Origin: CF-161 sp035263645 | Lineage (GTDB): Bacteria; Chloroflexota; Dormibacteria; Dormibacterales; Dormibacteraceae | NCBI GenBank assembly: GCA_035263645.1 | Contig: DATFRD010000434.1 | Span: 1 to 8,694 of the forward strand | DNA length: 8,694 nt | Reading direction: 5' to 3' | Shown here: in pieces, positions 1 to 5,460 of the stretch | Layout of the letters: each line of letters begins with the position of its first letter | Position numbering within the stretch: position 1 is the stretch's first letter | Made by a program: the position numbers and the translations under genes | The notes under the pieces: model-generated | What the model saw: the letters and a program-made list of their open reading frames with translations, nothing else | What the model was told of the DNA's origin: nothing | The model's database searches: none

Positions 1-612
1 GGCCTGACCGAGAACGGGTACGTGGTCGACGCCGCCGCTCGCGGCGATGACGCGCTCCATCTGCTGTCGGTGTACGAGTACACCGCGGCCGTGCTGGACT
101 GGCGCATGCCCGGGCTGGACGGGGTCGAGGTGATCCGGGCCGCCAGGAGCAGGCGGATCGCCGTGCCCGTGCTCGTGCTGACCGCCCGTGACGGCCTGCA
201 GGACCGGGTCGACGCGCTCGACGCCGGGGCCGACGACTACCTGGTGAAGCCGTTCCAGTTCCCCGAGCTCCTGGCTCGCCTGCGCGCCCTGCAGCGCCGG
301 CAGGGGGCCGCACCGCCGGTGCTGGAGCTGGGCGGGGTGCGGCTCGACCCCGCGACGCGCAGGGTCACCCGCGACGGGCATGCCGTCTCCCTCACGCCGA
401 CGGAGTTCTCGCTGCTGGAGCTGCTGCTGCGGCGCCAGCCGGCGGCGACGAGCCGCAGCCTGATCGCGCAGCACCTCTGGTCGGAGGAGTGGGCCGGCAC
501 CACGGAGAACGCCATCGAAGTCCACGCCAGCCGGCTCCGGAGCAAGCTCTCTGGCGCACGACTGAAGGTGCTCGGCGTCCGCGGAGTCGGCTACCGGCTG
601 GAGGAGACGTGA
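1..612 (+). CDS. OmpR/PhoB-family DNA-binding response regulator (5' end cut by window)
   Basis: Cytoplasmic transcription factor switched on by phosphorylation from its partner kinase. The frame is open from base 1, and 203 codons are visible before TGA at 610-612. The receiver domain covers about residues 1-98 of the visible part. The phosphoacceptor is Asp33 in LDWRMPGLDG, the conserved Thr is Thr61 in LVLTARD, and the conserved Lys is Lys83 in LVKPF. The start codon and roughly 20-25 residues, including the acidic Asp/Glu pair that binds Mg2+, lie outside the window. A winged-helix Trans_reg_C domain follows (about 107-203): LTPTEFSLLELLL, then the recognition-helix region and the C-terminal RGVGYRLE hairpin. 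The stop overlaps the start of the next gene, a histidine kinase, so the two are translationally coupled cognate partners. The family is certain; the regulon is unknown. The GTG at 22 is an internal codon and not a credible start, because homology begins before it. Confidence 0.95.
   Translation, partial: GLTENGYVVDAAARGDDALHLLSVYEYTAAVLDWRMPGLDGVEVIRAARSRRIAVPVLVLTARDGLQDRVDALDAGADDYLVKPFQFPELLARLRALQRRQGAAPPVLELGGVRLDPATRRVTRDGHAVSLTPTEFSLLELLLRRQPAATSRSLIAQHLWSEEWAGTTENAIEVHASRLRSKLSGARLKVLGVRGVGYRLEET
600..606 (+). promoter_or_regulatory. Shine-Dalgarno sequence deciding the kinase GTG start
   Basis: GGAGGAG lies inside the last codons of the response regulator, with GGAGG ending 4 nt before GTG 609. 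It supports the GTG at 609, which overlaps the regulator stop as GTGA, over the in-frame ATG at 489. That ATG would add 40 residues read out of frame from the regulator's DNA-binding domain. Confidence 0.7.
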
Positions 613-1901
613 TCGCGTCGCGGCCCGTCCTGCGCCGGTCGCTCGTGCTGGCGGCCGCGGTCACGCTGGCTGCTGCAGCCGTGCTGGGCGCGGTCCTCGC
701 TATCTCGGACGGGCTCTTCATCCATACGTCCGGCGTCAACCTGGACACCGGGGTGCGGGCCTGGTTCCTGAACTTCGAGCGCCGCCCGCAGGCGCTCGAC
801 CTGGCGATGGCGACGGGGACCATGCCGGCCGGCCTCGTGGCCTGGCGCCTCGACGCCGCGGGCACCGTGATCGGCTCGGCCGGGCTCCCGCCGGACCTGC
901 CCGCCGCCTACCGCCAGCTGCAGGGGCCGGCGACCGCCGTCCTGAACGGCAGCGTGTACGAGCTCATCGGCGGGCCGCTGCCCGACGGCGGCTGGCTGGT
1001 GGTGGGCGGCGACAGGGACGTGGTCGTGAAGCCGCAGCAGAACGTGCTCCAGGCGCAGCTGGTCACCGTGCCGCCCGCGCTCCTGGCTGTGTTCCTGGCC
1101 GCGCTGGCCGTCGGCCACTGGGTCGCCGGCCCCGTCGAGCGGGCACGGCAGCACCAGCTCGCCTTCGTGGCGAACGCCTCCCACGAGCTGCGCACGCCGC
1201 TCGCGGTGCTCGAGGGCGAGGTCTCGCTGGCCCGGTCCCGGCCGCGCTCCGCGGCCGAGTACCGGCAGGCCTTCGACCGCGTGGCGCAGGAGACGGCGGC
1301 CGTGCATTCCCTCGTGGACGACCTGCTCTGGCTCGCCAGGTTCGATGCCGACCCCGAGCCGCCTCCGGTGGAGACAGTCCCCCTGGCGGACGTCGCGCGG
1401 CAGGCCCGAGACCGCTTTGCGGGGCTGGCCGGCCAGCGTGGTCTGGAGCTCACCGTGTTCGCCGCGCAGACCGCGGCGGTACGGGCGCCGCGCCCCTGGA
1501 TCGACCGGCTCGCAGGTGTGCTCCTCGCGAACGCCTGCGCCTATACGCCCGGGCCGGGTCGGGTCCAGATCACGGTGGTGGCGGACGCCGGCGGCCCTCG
1601 CCTCCTGGTGGACGACAGCGGCCCCGGCATCCCCCCCGACCAGAGGGAGCGGATCTTCGAGCGGTTCTTCAGAGCCAGGAACGAGGGCGAGGGCGCAGGG
1701 CTCGGGCTCTCGATCGCCGATGCTGTCGTGCGGGCCACCGGCGGGATCTGGGAGGTGACGGCCTCGCCCCTCGGCGGCGCCCGCTTCGAGGTGCGGTGGC
1801 CGGACGCGCGGTCCCAACCGATCTCCCGGCGGCTGCGCCGCTGGGGCGGGGTGTGGCGGGCGGCGATCCGGCGCACCAGGGCCGGGCAGGCCCGCGGCTG
1901 A
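609..1901 (+). CDS. Membrane sensor histidine kinase, HAMP not evident
   Basis: Inner-membrane kinase that senses an extracytoplasmic cue and phosphorylates the upstream response regulator. The 430-residue product starts at GTG 609, chosen for the GTGA overlap with the regulator stop and a GGAGGAG ribosome site. In order: TM1 about 11-33; an external region of about 115 residues (34-150) with no fold I recognise; TM2 about 151-170; HisKA with phospho-acceptor His192 in SHELRTPL; then the HATPase domain. Its N box has Asn308 in LLANACAYTP, the G1 box is DDSGPGIP (336-342), the F box is IFERFFRA (349-356), and the G2 box is GAGLGLS (362-368). All catalytic motifs look intact. Two oddities: only about 20 residues separate TM2 from His192, too few for a full HAMP linker, and the last 30 residues (401-430) carry ten arginines and no lysine. 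The signal sensed is unknown. Confidence 0.93.
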   Translation: MIASRPVLRRSLVLAAAVTLAAAAVLGAVLAISDGLFIHTSGVNLDTGVRAWFLNFERRPQALDLAMATGTMPAGLVAWRLDAAGTVIGSAGLPPDLPAAYRQLQGPATAVLNGSVYELIGGPLPDGGWLVVGGDRDVVVKPQQNVLQAQLVTVPPALLAVFLAALAVGHWVAGPVERARQHQLAFVANASHELRTPLAVLEGEVSLARSRPRSAAEYRQAFDRVAQETAAVHSLVDDLLWLARFDADPEPPPVETVPLADVARQARDRFAGLAGQRGLELTVFAAQTAAVRAPRPWIDRLAGVLLANACAYTPGPGRVQITVVADAGGPRLLVDDSGPGIPPDQRERIFERFFRARNEGEGAGLGLSIADAVVRATGGIWEVTASPLGGARFEVRWPDARSQPISRRLRRWGGVWRAAIRRTRAGQARG

Positions 1902-1909
1902 GCCGGGCC
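1889..1909. terminator. Possible bidirectional hairpin in the convergent gap
   Basis: GGCCCG (1889-1894) and CGGGCC (1904-1909) form a perfect 6-bp stem around a 9-nt loop that contains the kinase stop codon. Only 18 nt separate the stops of the kinase (+) and the DUF1614 gene (-), so a structure here could end transcripts from both sides. There is no T-run on either side, so this is not a canonical intrinsic terminator. In DNA this GC-rich the stem could be chance. Confidence 0.3.
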
Positions 1910-1919
1910 ACCCGCGCCG

Positions 1920-2660
1920 TCACAGGCTGGCGATCAGCACCGCCGCGATGCCGCAGAGGAGGATGCCGTCGAACGTGCCGGCCCCGCCGATGGAGACCAG
2001 CGGCGCTCCCATGCGCCCGACGCGGTGGAGGTTGAGCAGGTCTGCCCCGACCACCGTCCCCACCACGCCCGCCACGTAGGCGACGGCCGGCGCCTGTCCG
2101 CCGCCCAGGGCCAGGGCGACCCCGGCGGCGGCGAGCGCCGGGACGAGGCCCGGCAGCACGACTCCCACACCGGCCACCGGCCGGGCCAGCACGCGGGCCA
2201 CCACGGCGACCGTGGCCACGGCCAGCAGCGTCGCCAGCCCGAGCCCGTCGTGGACGACCAGGTAGGCGCTGACGGCCGCGGGCACCAGCGCGCCGCCCAC
2301 GTTGACCGCGACTACCGTGCGCTGCGGCACCCACACCGCCGGGACCAGGTAGCGCACGCCGAAGAACCGGACGACGCGGCTCTCGGACACCAGCCGCGTC
2401 GAGCGCATGCTGCCCACGGGCAAGTTCACCGCGCTGCCCAGGAAGGTCGCCACCAGGATCAGCCACACTGCCGATCGGTCGAGTCCCAGCCGCCGGTAGG
2501 CGTAGGTGAGTGCGCCGACCTGCAGGAGGACGATGAGCACGACCAGGATGACGGCCAGGCCGGCCTGGAACTGCGCGGCAAGCGGCCAGTACAGCAGCGA
2601 TCCCCGCGCACGCCGCACCGGCCGCGTGCGCGCCGGGCTGCGGAATGGGTCGCGCAGCAT
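1920..2660 (-). CDS. DUF1614 family polytopic membrane protein
   Basis: A 246-residue integral membrane protein of unknown biochemical role. Recognition as DUF1614 rests on the C-terminal signature: GADLLNL (205-211) followed by SIGGAGTFDG (223-232), and on the conserved SAVNLPVGS segment (76-84) and NVGGALVP (120-127). After an arginine-rich cytoplasmic-looking start (residues 1-20), hydrophobic segments are visible at about 33-54, 65-81, 119-136, 140-157, 165-187, 192-210 and 229-246. Length matches the family. The ATG at 2660 has AGGA directly abutting it, which is poor spacing for a ribosome site; GTG at codon 15 is an alternative but has no better site, so the exact start is uncertain. 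It lies 45 nt downstream of the DUF4352-like gene on the same strand, so the two are probably co-transcribed. The polar, conserved GGAGTFDG segment at the end of a membrane domain hints at a transport or catalytic site, but that is inference only. Confidence 0.82.
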   Translation of the reverse strand: MLRDPFRSPARTRPVRRARGSLLYWPLAAQFQAGLAVILVVLIVLLQVGALTYAYRRLGLDRSAVWLILVATFLGSAVNLPVGSMRSTRLVSESRVVRFFGVRYLVPAVWVPQRTVVAVNVGGALVPAAVSAYLVVHDGLGLATLLAVATVAVVARVLARPVAGVGVVLPGLVPALAAAGVALALGGGQAPAVAYVAGVVGTVVGADLLNLHRVGRMGAPLVSIGGAGTFDGILLCGIAAVLIASL

Positions 2661-2705
2661 TCCTGGACGATGGTACAGCCGCGTCAGAGCACCCGCTGGC
2701 CTCGA

Positions 2706-3254
2706 TCAGCGCAGGGGGATCGTGACCGGAGTCCCCAGGAAGCCGACGTCCGGGTCCCAGACGAGGGTGGGCCGAGCGGCCGGGTGGGCGACCGAGAAGC
2801 AGAGCGGCACCGGGCCGAAGTTCGGGCCGACCTGCTGGGCGTCGGCGTCGCGCGGGCTCTGACTCGCCCCCGCGGCCGGATGGAGATCGGCGCGCCTCCA
2901 GCGCGGGCAGGTGGCGTCGAAGAGCGGCCGCACCACCCCTCCCGAACCGTCGCGGAACGCGAAGTCCTGCGGGTCAGCGCGCTGCTGGCTCGAGGAGGTG
3001 TTGCGGAACGACACGGCCAGCGTGACCCGGCCGGCGGTGTCCGGGACGTGGACGTCGCTGACGGAGACGTCGAAGCCCGCCCGGCCGCCGAACGTGACCG
3101 CGGAGCCGTGGTCGGGCACGCTCGACGGCGAGCCCGCATCGCCGTGAGGCAGCAGGACGACGGTCACGCCGGCGCCGGCGATCACCACGCCCCCGAGGAG
3201 CAGAACCGCCACGAGCAGTCGACGAGGCACGATACCAGTGAGCGCACCGGGCAT
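2706..3254 (-). CDS. Membrane-anchored or secreted protein, DUF4352-like
   Basis: A 182-residue protein with a single N-terminal hydrophobic segment (about 13-35) after RR at 11-12. It works as a signal anchor or an uncleaved signal peptide, placing the rest outside the membrane. The exported part (about 50-182) is beta-rich. The stretch LAVSFRNTSSSQQRADPQDF, followed by FRDGSGGVVRPLFDA, resembles DUF4352-type immunoglobulin-like domains, where a chain with polar N-T/S residues is followed by a 'd..G..y' hairpin. The end, LVWDPDVGFLGTPVTIPLR, fits the last strands. The only two cysteines, Cys116 and Cys152, both lie in the exported part and could form a disulfide. The ATG at 3254 has AAAGG 4 nt upstream. 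It is the upstream partner of the DUF1614 gene and diverges from the hydrolase gene with an 80-nt gap. The family assignment is from pattern only; no function is claimed. Confidence 0.7.
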   Translation of the reverse strand: MPGALTGIVPRRLLVAVLLLGGVVIAGAGVTVVLLPHGDAGSPSSVPDHGSAVTFGGRAGFDVSVSDVHVPDTAGRVTLAVSFRNTSSSQQRADPQDFAFRDGSGGVVRPLFDATCPRWRRADLHPAAGASQSPRDADAQQVGPNFGPVPLCFSVAHPAARPTLVWDPDVGFLGTPVTIPLR

Positions 3255-3334
3255 GGCGCCTTTGTGACAGGGGCTGCTGCCACCCGCTCCCCACCGACGG
3301 CGGCGGAGTCTGCGAGCCCCCGGAGAAGCAGGCC

Positions 3335-4159
3335 GTGGTCCACGATACGGTGATGCACTCCATCGAGAGCCCGACCTGGCAGGAAGACCACGTCGAGGCC
3401 GACGGCTTCCGCATCCGCTACGTCGAGGCGGGCGGCGGCGCGGCTCTCGTGCACCTGCACGGGGCCGGCGGCCTGGTCCTGACGCCCTCGCACGACGTCC
3501 TGGCGCGCGAGCGCCGCGTCATCGCCTTCGAGATGCCCGGTTTCGGCGCCTCGCCGGAGAACACCCGTCACCAGAAGATGCCCGACCTGGCCGGAACGAT
3601 GCTGGAAGCTGTCTCGGCCCTCGGCGTCGACAGGTTCGACCTCATGGGGACGTCCTTCGGGGGGAAGACGGCGCTGTGGATGGCGCTCCTCGCCCCCGAG
3701 CGTGTCCTGGCGCTGGTGCTGGAGTCGCCTGCCGCCATCAGGCCTGACGGTCAGCGGCCTCCGCAGGCCACGACTGCGGAGGAGCTCGCCGCGATGCTCC
3801 ACGCCCATCCCGAGCGAGTGCCGCCGCGGCCGCTGCCGGACCCGGAGCAGACGGCCAGGACGTGGCCGATGGTCATGCGGCTTATGGGCCCGGCCCGCGA
3901 CCCGGAGCTCGAGGAGGCGATGCGCAGCCTGCAGCTTCCCGTCCTCGTGGTCTTCGGCACGGCGGACAGGCTGATCCCGCCCGAGATGGGCCGCACCTAC
4001 AAGGAGCTGCTGCCCAGCTGCCAGCTGCTGTTCGTCTACGACGCCGGCCACGCCGTCGCGGCGGACCGGCCGGGGGCGTTCACGGAAGCGGCGTCTGACT
4101 TCCTGGACCATCACGAGCAGTACGTGGTCAGCCGCCGCAGCTCGGTGCTGTTCCCGTGA
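3335..4159 (+). CDS. Alpha/beta-fold hydrolase
   Basis: A 274-residue soluble hydrolase that likely acts on an ester, lactone or similar bond of a small molecule; the substrate cannot be read from sequence. The fold shows clearly: the oxyanion-hole segment HLHGAGG (40-46), the nucleophile elbow GTSFGG with Ser107, the acid Asp211 in FGTADRLIP, and the catalytic His239 in YDAGHAVA. The region between about 131 and 195 is the variable cap. There is no signal peptide, so it is cytoplasmic. GTG 3335 is preferred because GGAGAAG begins at 3322, 9 nt from GGAG to the start. ATG 3353 is the alternative, with no ribosome site in front, and would remove six residues of no structural importance. The flavin monooxygenase follows 69 nt downstream on the same strand. 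Haloalkane dehalogenase or epoxide hydrolase activity is unlikely because the nucleophile is Ser rather than Asp. Confidence 0.9.
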   Translation: MVHDTVMHSIESPTWQEDHVEADGFRIRYVEAGGGAALVHLHGAGGLVLTPSHDVLARERRVIAFEMPGFGASPENTRHQKMPDLAGTMLEAVSALGVDRFDLMGTSFGGKTALWMALLAPERVLALVLESPAAIRPDGQRPPQATTAEELAAMLHAHPERVPPRPLPDPEQTARTWPMVMRLMGPARDPELEEAMRSLQLPVLVVFGTADRLIPPEMGRTYKELLPSCQLLFVYDAGHAVAADRPGAFTEAASDFLDHHEQYVVSRRSSVLFP

Positions 4160-4185
4160 AGCAGGGTTGGGAGCGCGTGGCGACA

Positions 4186-4207
4186 GCGGGCGATCAGGCG
4201 ACCCCGC
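4186..4207 (+). terminator. Weak hairpin between hydrolase and flavin oxidoreductase genes
   Basis: GCGGG (4186-4190) can pair with CCCGC (4203-4207) across a 12-nt loop, with nearby CAGC/GCTG able to extend it past a bulge. No T-run follows. It might reduce read-through from the hydrolase, or be chance in GC-rich DNA. Confidence 0.18.
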
Positions 4208-4228
4208 GGCTGCCATGATCGACCTGCG

Positions 4229-5332
4229 ATGAAGGCGGCCCTGTTCAGCATCGTCCCCTACCGGGGCGAGGCCGAGCGCGACACGTGGCCGGTGCCGGCC
4301 CGGACCTACTCCGCGGACGTGGCCAGGCGCTCGATGGAGATGGCCCTCGAGCAGTACGAGCTGGCAGACGAGCTCGGCTTCGACTGGGTCACCCTGGCGG
4401 AGCACCACTTCGCCCCGCTGTCGCTGACCCCGAACCCGATGGTCCTGGCCGGGGCAGTGACGCAGCGCGTGCGGCGGGCGAAGATCGCCCTGCTCGGGGC
4501 CACGATCCCCATCCTCAACCCGGTCCGCGTCGCGGAGGAGTTCGCCATGCTGGACACGCTCACCGGTGGGCGGGTCGTGGCCGGCATGCTGCGGGGGACG
4601 GCGAACGAGTACGTCACGTACGACGTCAATCCGGCGGAGTCGTGGGGGCGGTTCGAGGAGGCGATGGAGCTGATCATCCGGGCCTGGACGGAGCCGCAGC
4701 CGTTCGGCTGGCAGGGAAGGCACTTCCGATTCCGGAGCGTCTCCATCTGGCCCAGGCCGGTGCAGCAGCCCCATCCGCCGATCTACATGTCCGCGTCCAG
4801 CCCCGAATCGGGCGAGTTCGCGGCGCGCCATCGTGTACGCATCGGGTTCGCCTTCACGACGCTGCCGCTGGCCAGCGCGGCGGCCCGGCACTACCGGGAG
4901 TGCGCCGCCGCCTGCGGCTGGGAGCCCGGGCCTGACGACGTGCTCTATCGCGTCACTGCGCACCTTGCCGACACGGACGAGCAGGCCCTCGAGGAGCTGC
5001 GGGCCTCAGGGGCGGACGCGCCCCGGCTGGGGTTCAGCGCGAGCAACCGCCCGCTAGACGACGCCGCCGCCAGCGCCGGCTACTACGGGCGCGACGCGAC
5101 CGTCCAGCGCGGACGCATCCGGGCGCAGGGCCGCCCGATGGCCGAGCGGATCGAGCAGGGGCAGCTGCTTGCGGGCAGCCCGGACACGGTCCTGGCGCAG
5201 GCGCGGCGGATCCGCGACGAGCTGGGCGCCGGCATCCTGGAGGTCGTGTTCTCCCCGATGGCGCGGGAGAAGACCCTGCGCGCGATCGAGCTGTTCGGGA
5301 CCCGGGTGCTGCCGCGGCTGCGGGCGCTCTGA
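4229..5332 (+). CDS. LLM-class flavin-dependent oxidoreductase (luciferase-like monooxygenase)
   Basis: A 367-residue cytoplasmic TIM-barrel enzyme of the bacterial luciferase family (PF00296 type). Members use reduced FMN or, often in actinobacteria, coenzyme F420 to oxidise small organic substrates. Family marks: GFDWVTLAEHHF (50-61) with the EHH motif, LLGATIPILNPVRVAEEFAM (88-107), LDTLTGGR (108-115), a GRFEEAMELI segment (140-149) and PPIYMSAS (183-190). The C-terminal part has the usual LLAGSPDTVLAQ (313-324) and LEVVFSP strands. Length is normal. No Shine-Dalgarno sequence precedes ATG 4229. The start instead overlaps the stop of a five-codon reading frame (4215-4232) as ATGA, so initiation may be leaderless or coupled. 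The hydrolase just upstream suggests joint work on one substrate: oxidation, then hydrolysis. Cofactor and substrate are not determined. Confidence 0.92.
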   Translation: MKAALFSIVPYRGEAERDTWPVPARTYSADVARRSMEMALEQYELADELGFDWVTLAEHHFAPLSLTPNPMVLAGAVTQRVRRAKIALLGATIPILNPVRVAEEFAMLDTLTGGRVVAGMLRGTANEYVTYDVNPAESWGRFEEAMELIIRAWTEPQPFGWQGRHFRFRSVSIWPRPVQQPHPPIYMSASSPESGEFAARHRVRIGFAFTTLPLASAAARHYRECAAACGWEPGPDDVLYRVTAHLADTDEQALEELRASGADAPRLGFSASNRPLDDAAASAGYYGRDATVQRGRIRAQGRPMAERIEQGQLLAGSPDTVLAQARRIRDELGAGILEVVFSPMAREKTLRAIELFGTRVLPRLRAL

Positions 5333-5337
5333 GCGCC
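5323..5337 (+). terminator. Hairpin overlapping the oxidoreductase stop codon
   Basis: GGCGCT (5323-5328), loop CTG, AGCGCC (5332-5337): a perfect 6-bp stem with a 3-nt loop spanning the TGA at 5330-5332. No T-run follows; a palindromic GCCGGCCGGC run comes next. It is a reasonable stop-proximal terminator candidate at the end of the hydrolase/monooxygenase unit, but weak on sequence alone. Confidence 0.35.
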
Positions 5338-5383
5338 GGCCGGCTCCCGCGGTTGGACGTGTCCTGGCCCTGACGATTGCCGG

Positions 5384-5412
5384 TTTCGCTCAGCCCCCTC
5401 GGTCGCTAGCCT
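5384..5412 (+). promoter_or_regulatory. Candidate sigma-70-type promoter for the GH15 gene
   Basis: TAGCCT (5407-5412) fits the actinobacterial -10 pattern TANNNT. TTTCGC (5384-5389) sits 17 nt upstream as a weak -35. Transcription would start near 5419, giving a leader of about 42 nt before GTG 5461. This 128-nt gap is the largest intergenic stretch in the window, consistent with a new transcription unit. Confidence 0.4.
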
Positions 5413-5422
5413 CGCCTCATCC

Positions 5423-5438
5423 GCAGCGCTGCTTTTTT
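5423..5438 (+). promoter_or_regulatory. Palindrome plus T6 tract in the GH15 leader (attenuator-like)
   Basis: GCAGCGCTGC (5423-5432) is a perfect 10-nt palindrome followed directly by TTTTTT (5433-5438), a very A/T-poor genome's only six-base T-run in this window. As RNA it gives at best a short hairpin (GCA/TGC around a 4-nt loop) with a U-tract, an intrinsic-terminator shape. It lies before the GH15 ribosome site, not after a gene. CCGC (5421-5424) and GCGG (5444-5447) could form an alternative longer stem. It could be an attenuator, an end signal for upstream transcription, or an operator palindrome. Confidence 0.3.
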
Positions 5439-5449
5439 CCTGAGCGGAC

Positions 5450-5455
5450 AAGGAG
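5450..5455 (+). promoter_or_regulatory. Shine-Dalgarno sequence of the GH15 gene
   Basis: AAGGAG ends 5 nt before GTG 5461, the best spacing for that codon. The in-frame ATG at 5467 would be 11 nt away. The GTG is therefore the preferred start, although the protein differs by only two residues. Confidence 0.75.
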
Positions 5456-5460
5456 ATCTG

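Noticed and set aside
489..608. Extension of the kinase to ATG 489
   Set aside because: The extra 40 residues come from an alternative frame of the regulator's DNA-binding domain, and GTG 609 has a good ribosome site and a typical GTGA overlap.
3255..3334. Promoters or an operator in the divergent gap, including TGTGACA near 3263-3269
   Set aside because: The short palindrome is only 7 nt, and no -35/-10 pair with reasonable spacing was found on either strand. The gap probably holds promoters, but I cannot place them.
2025..3353. A 442-codon plus-strand frame across the DUF1614 and DUF4352-like genes
   Set aside because: The minus-strand reading gives hydrophobic membrane segments and family motifs, whereas this frame gives His/Arg/Gln/Asp-rich sequence with no fold and spans two genes and their gap.
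3182..4963. A 593-codon minus-strand frame opposite the hydrolase and oxidoreductase genes
   Set aside because: Both plus-strand genes have intact catalytic motifs; the minus frame shows no recognisable domain and a shadow-like composition.
5335..5344. GCCGGCCGGC palindromic run after the oxidoreductase stop
   Set aside because: Short G/C palindromes are expected by chance at this base composition. It has no partner copies and no flanking features of a mobile element or protein site.
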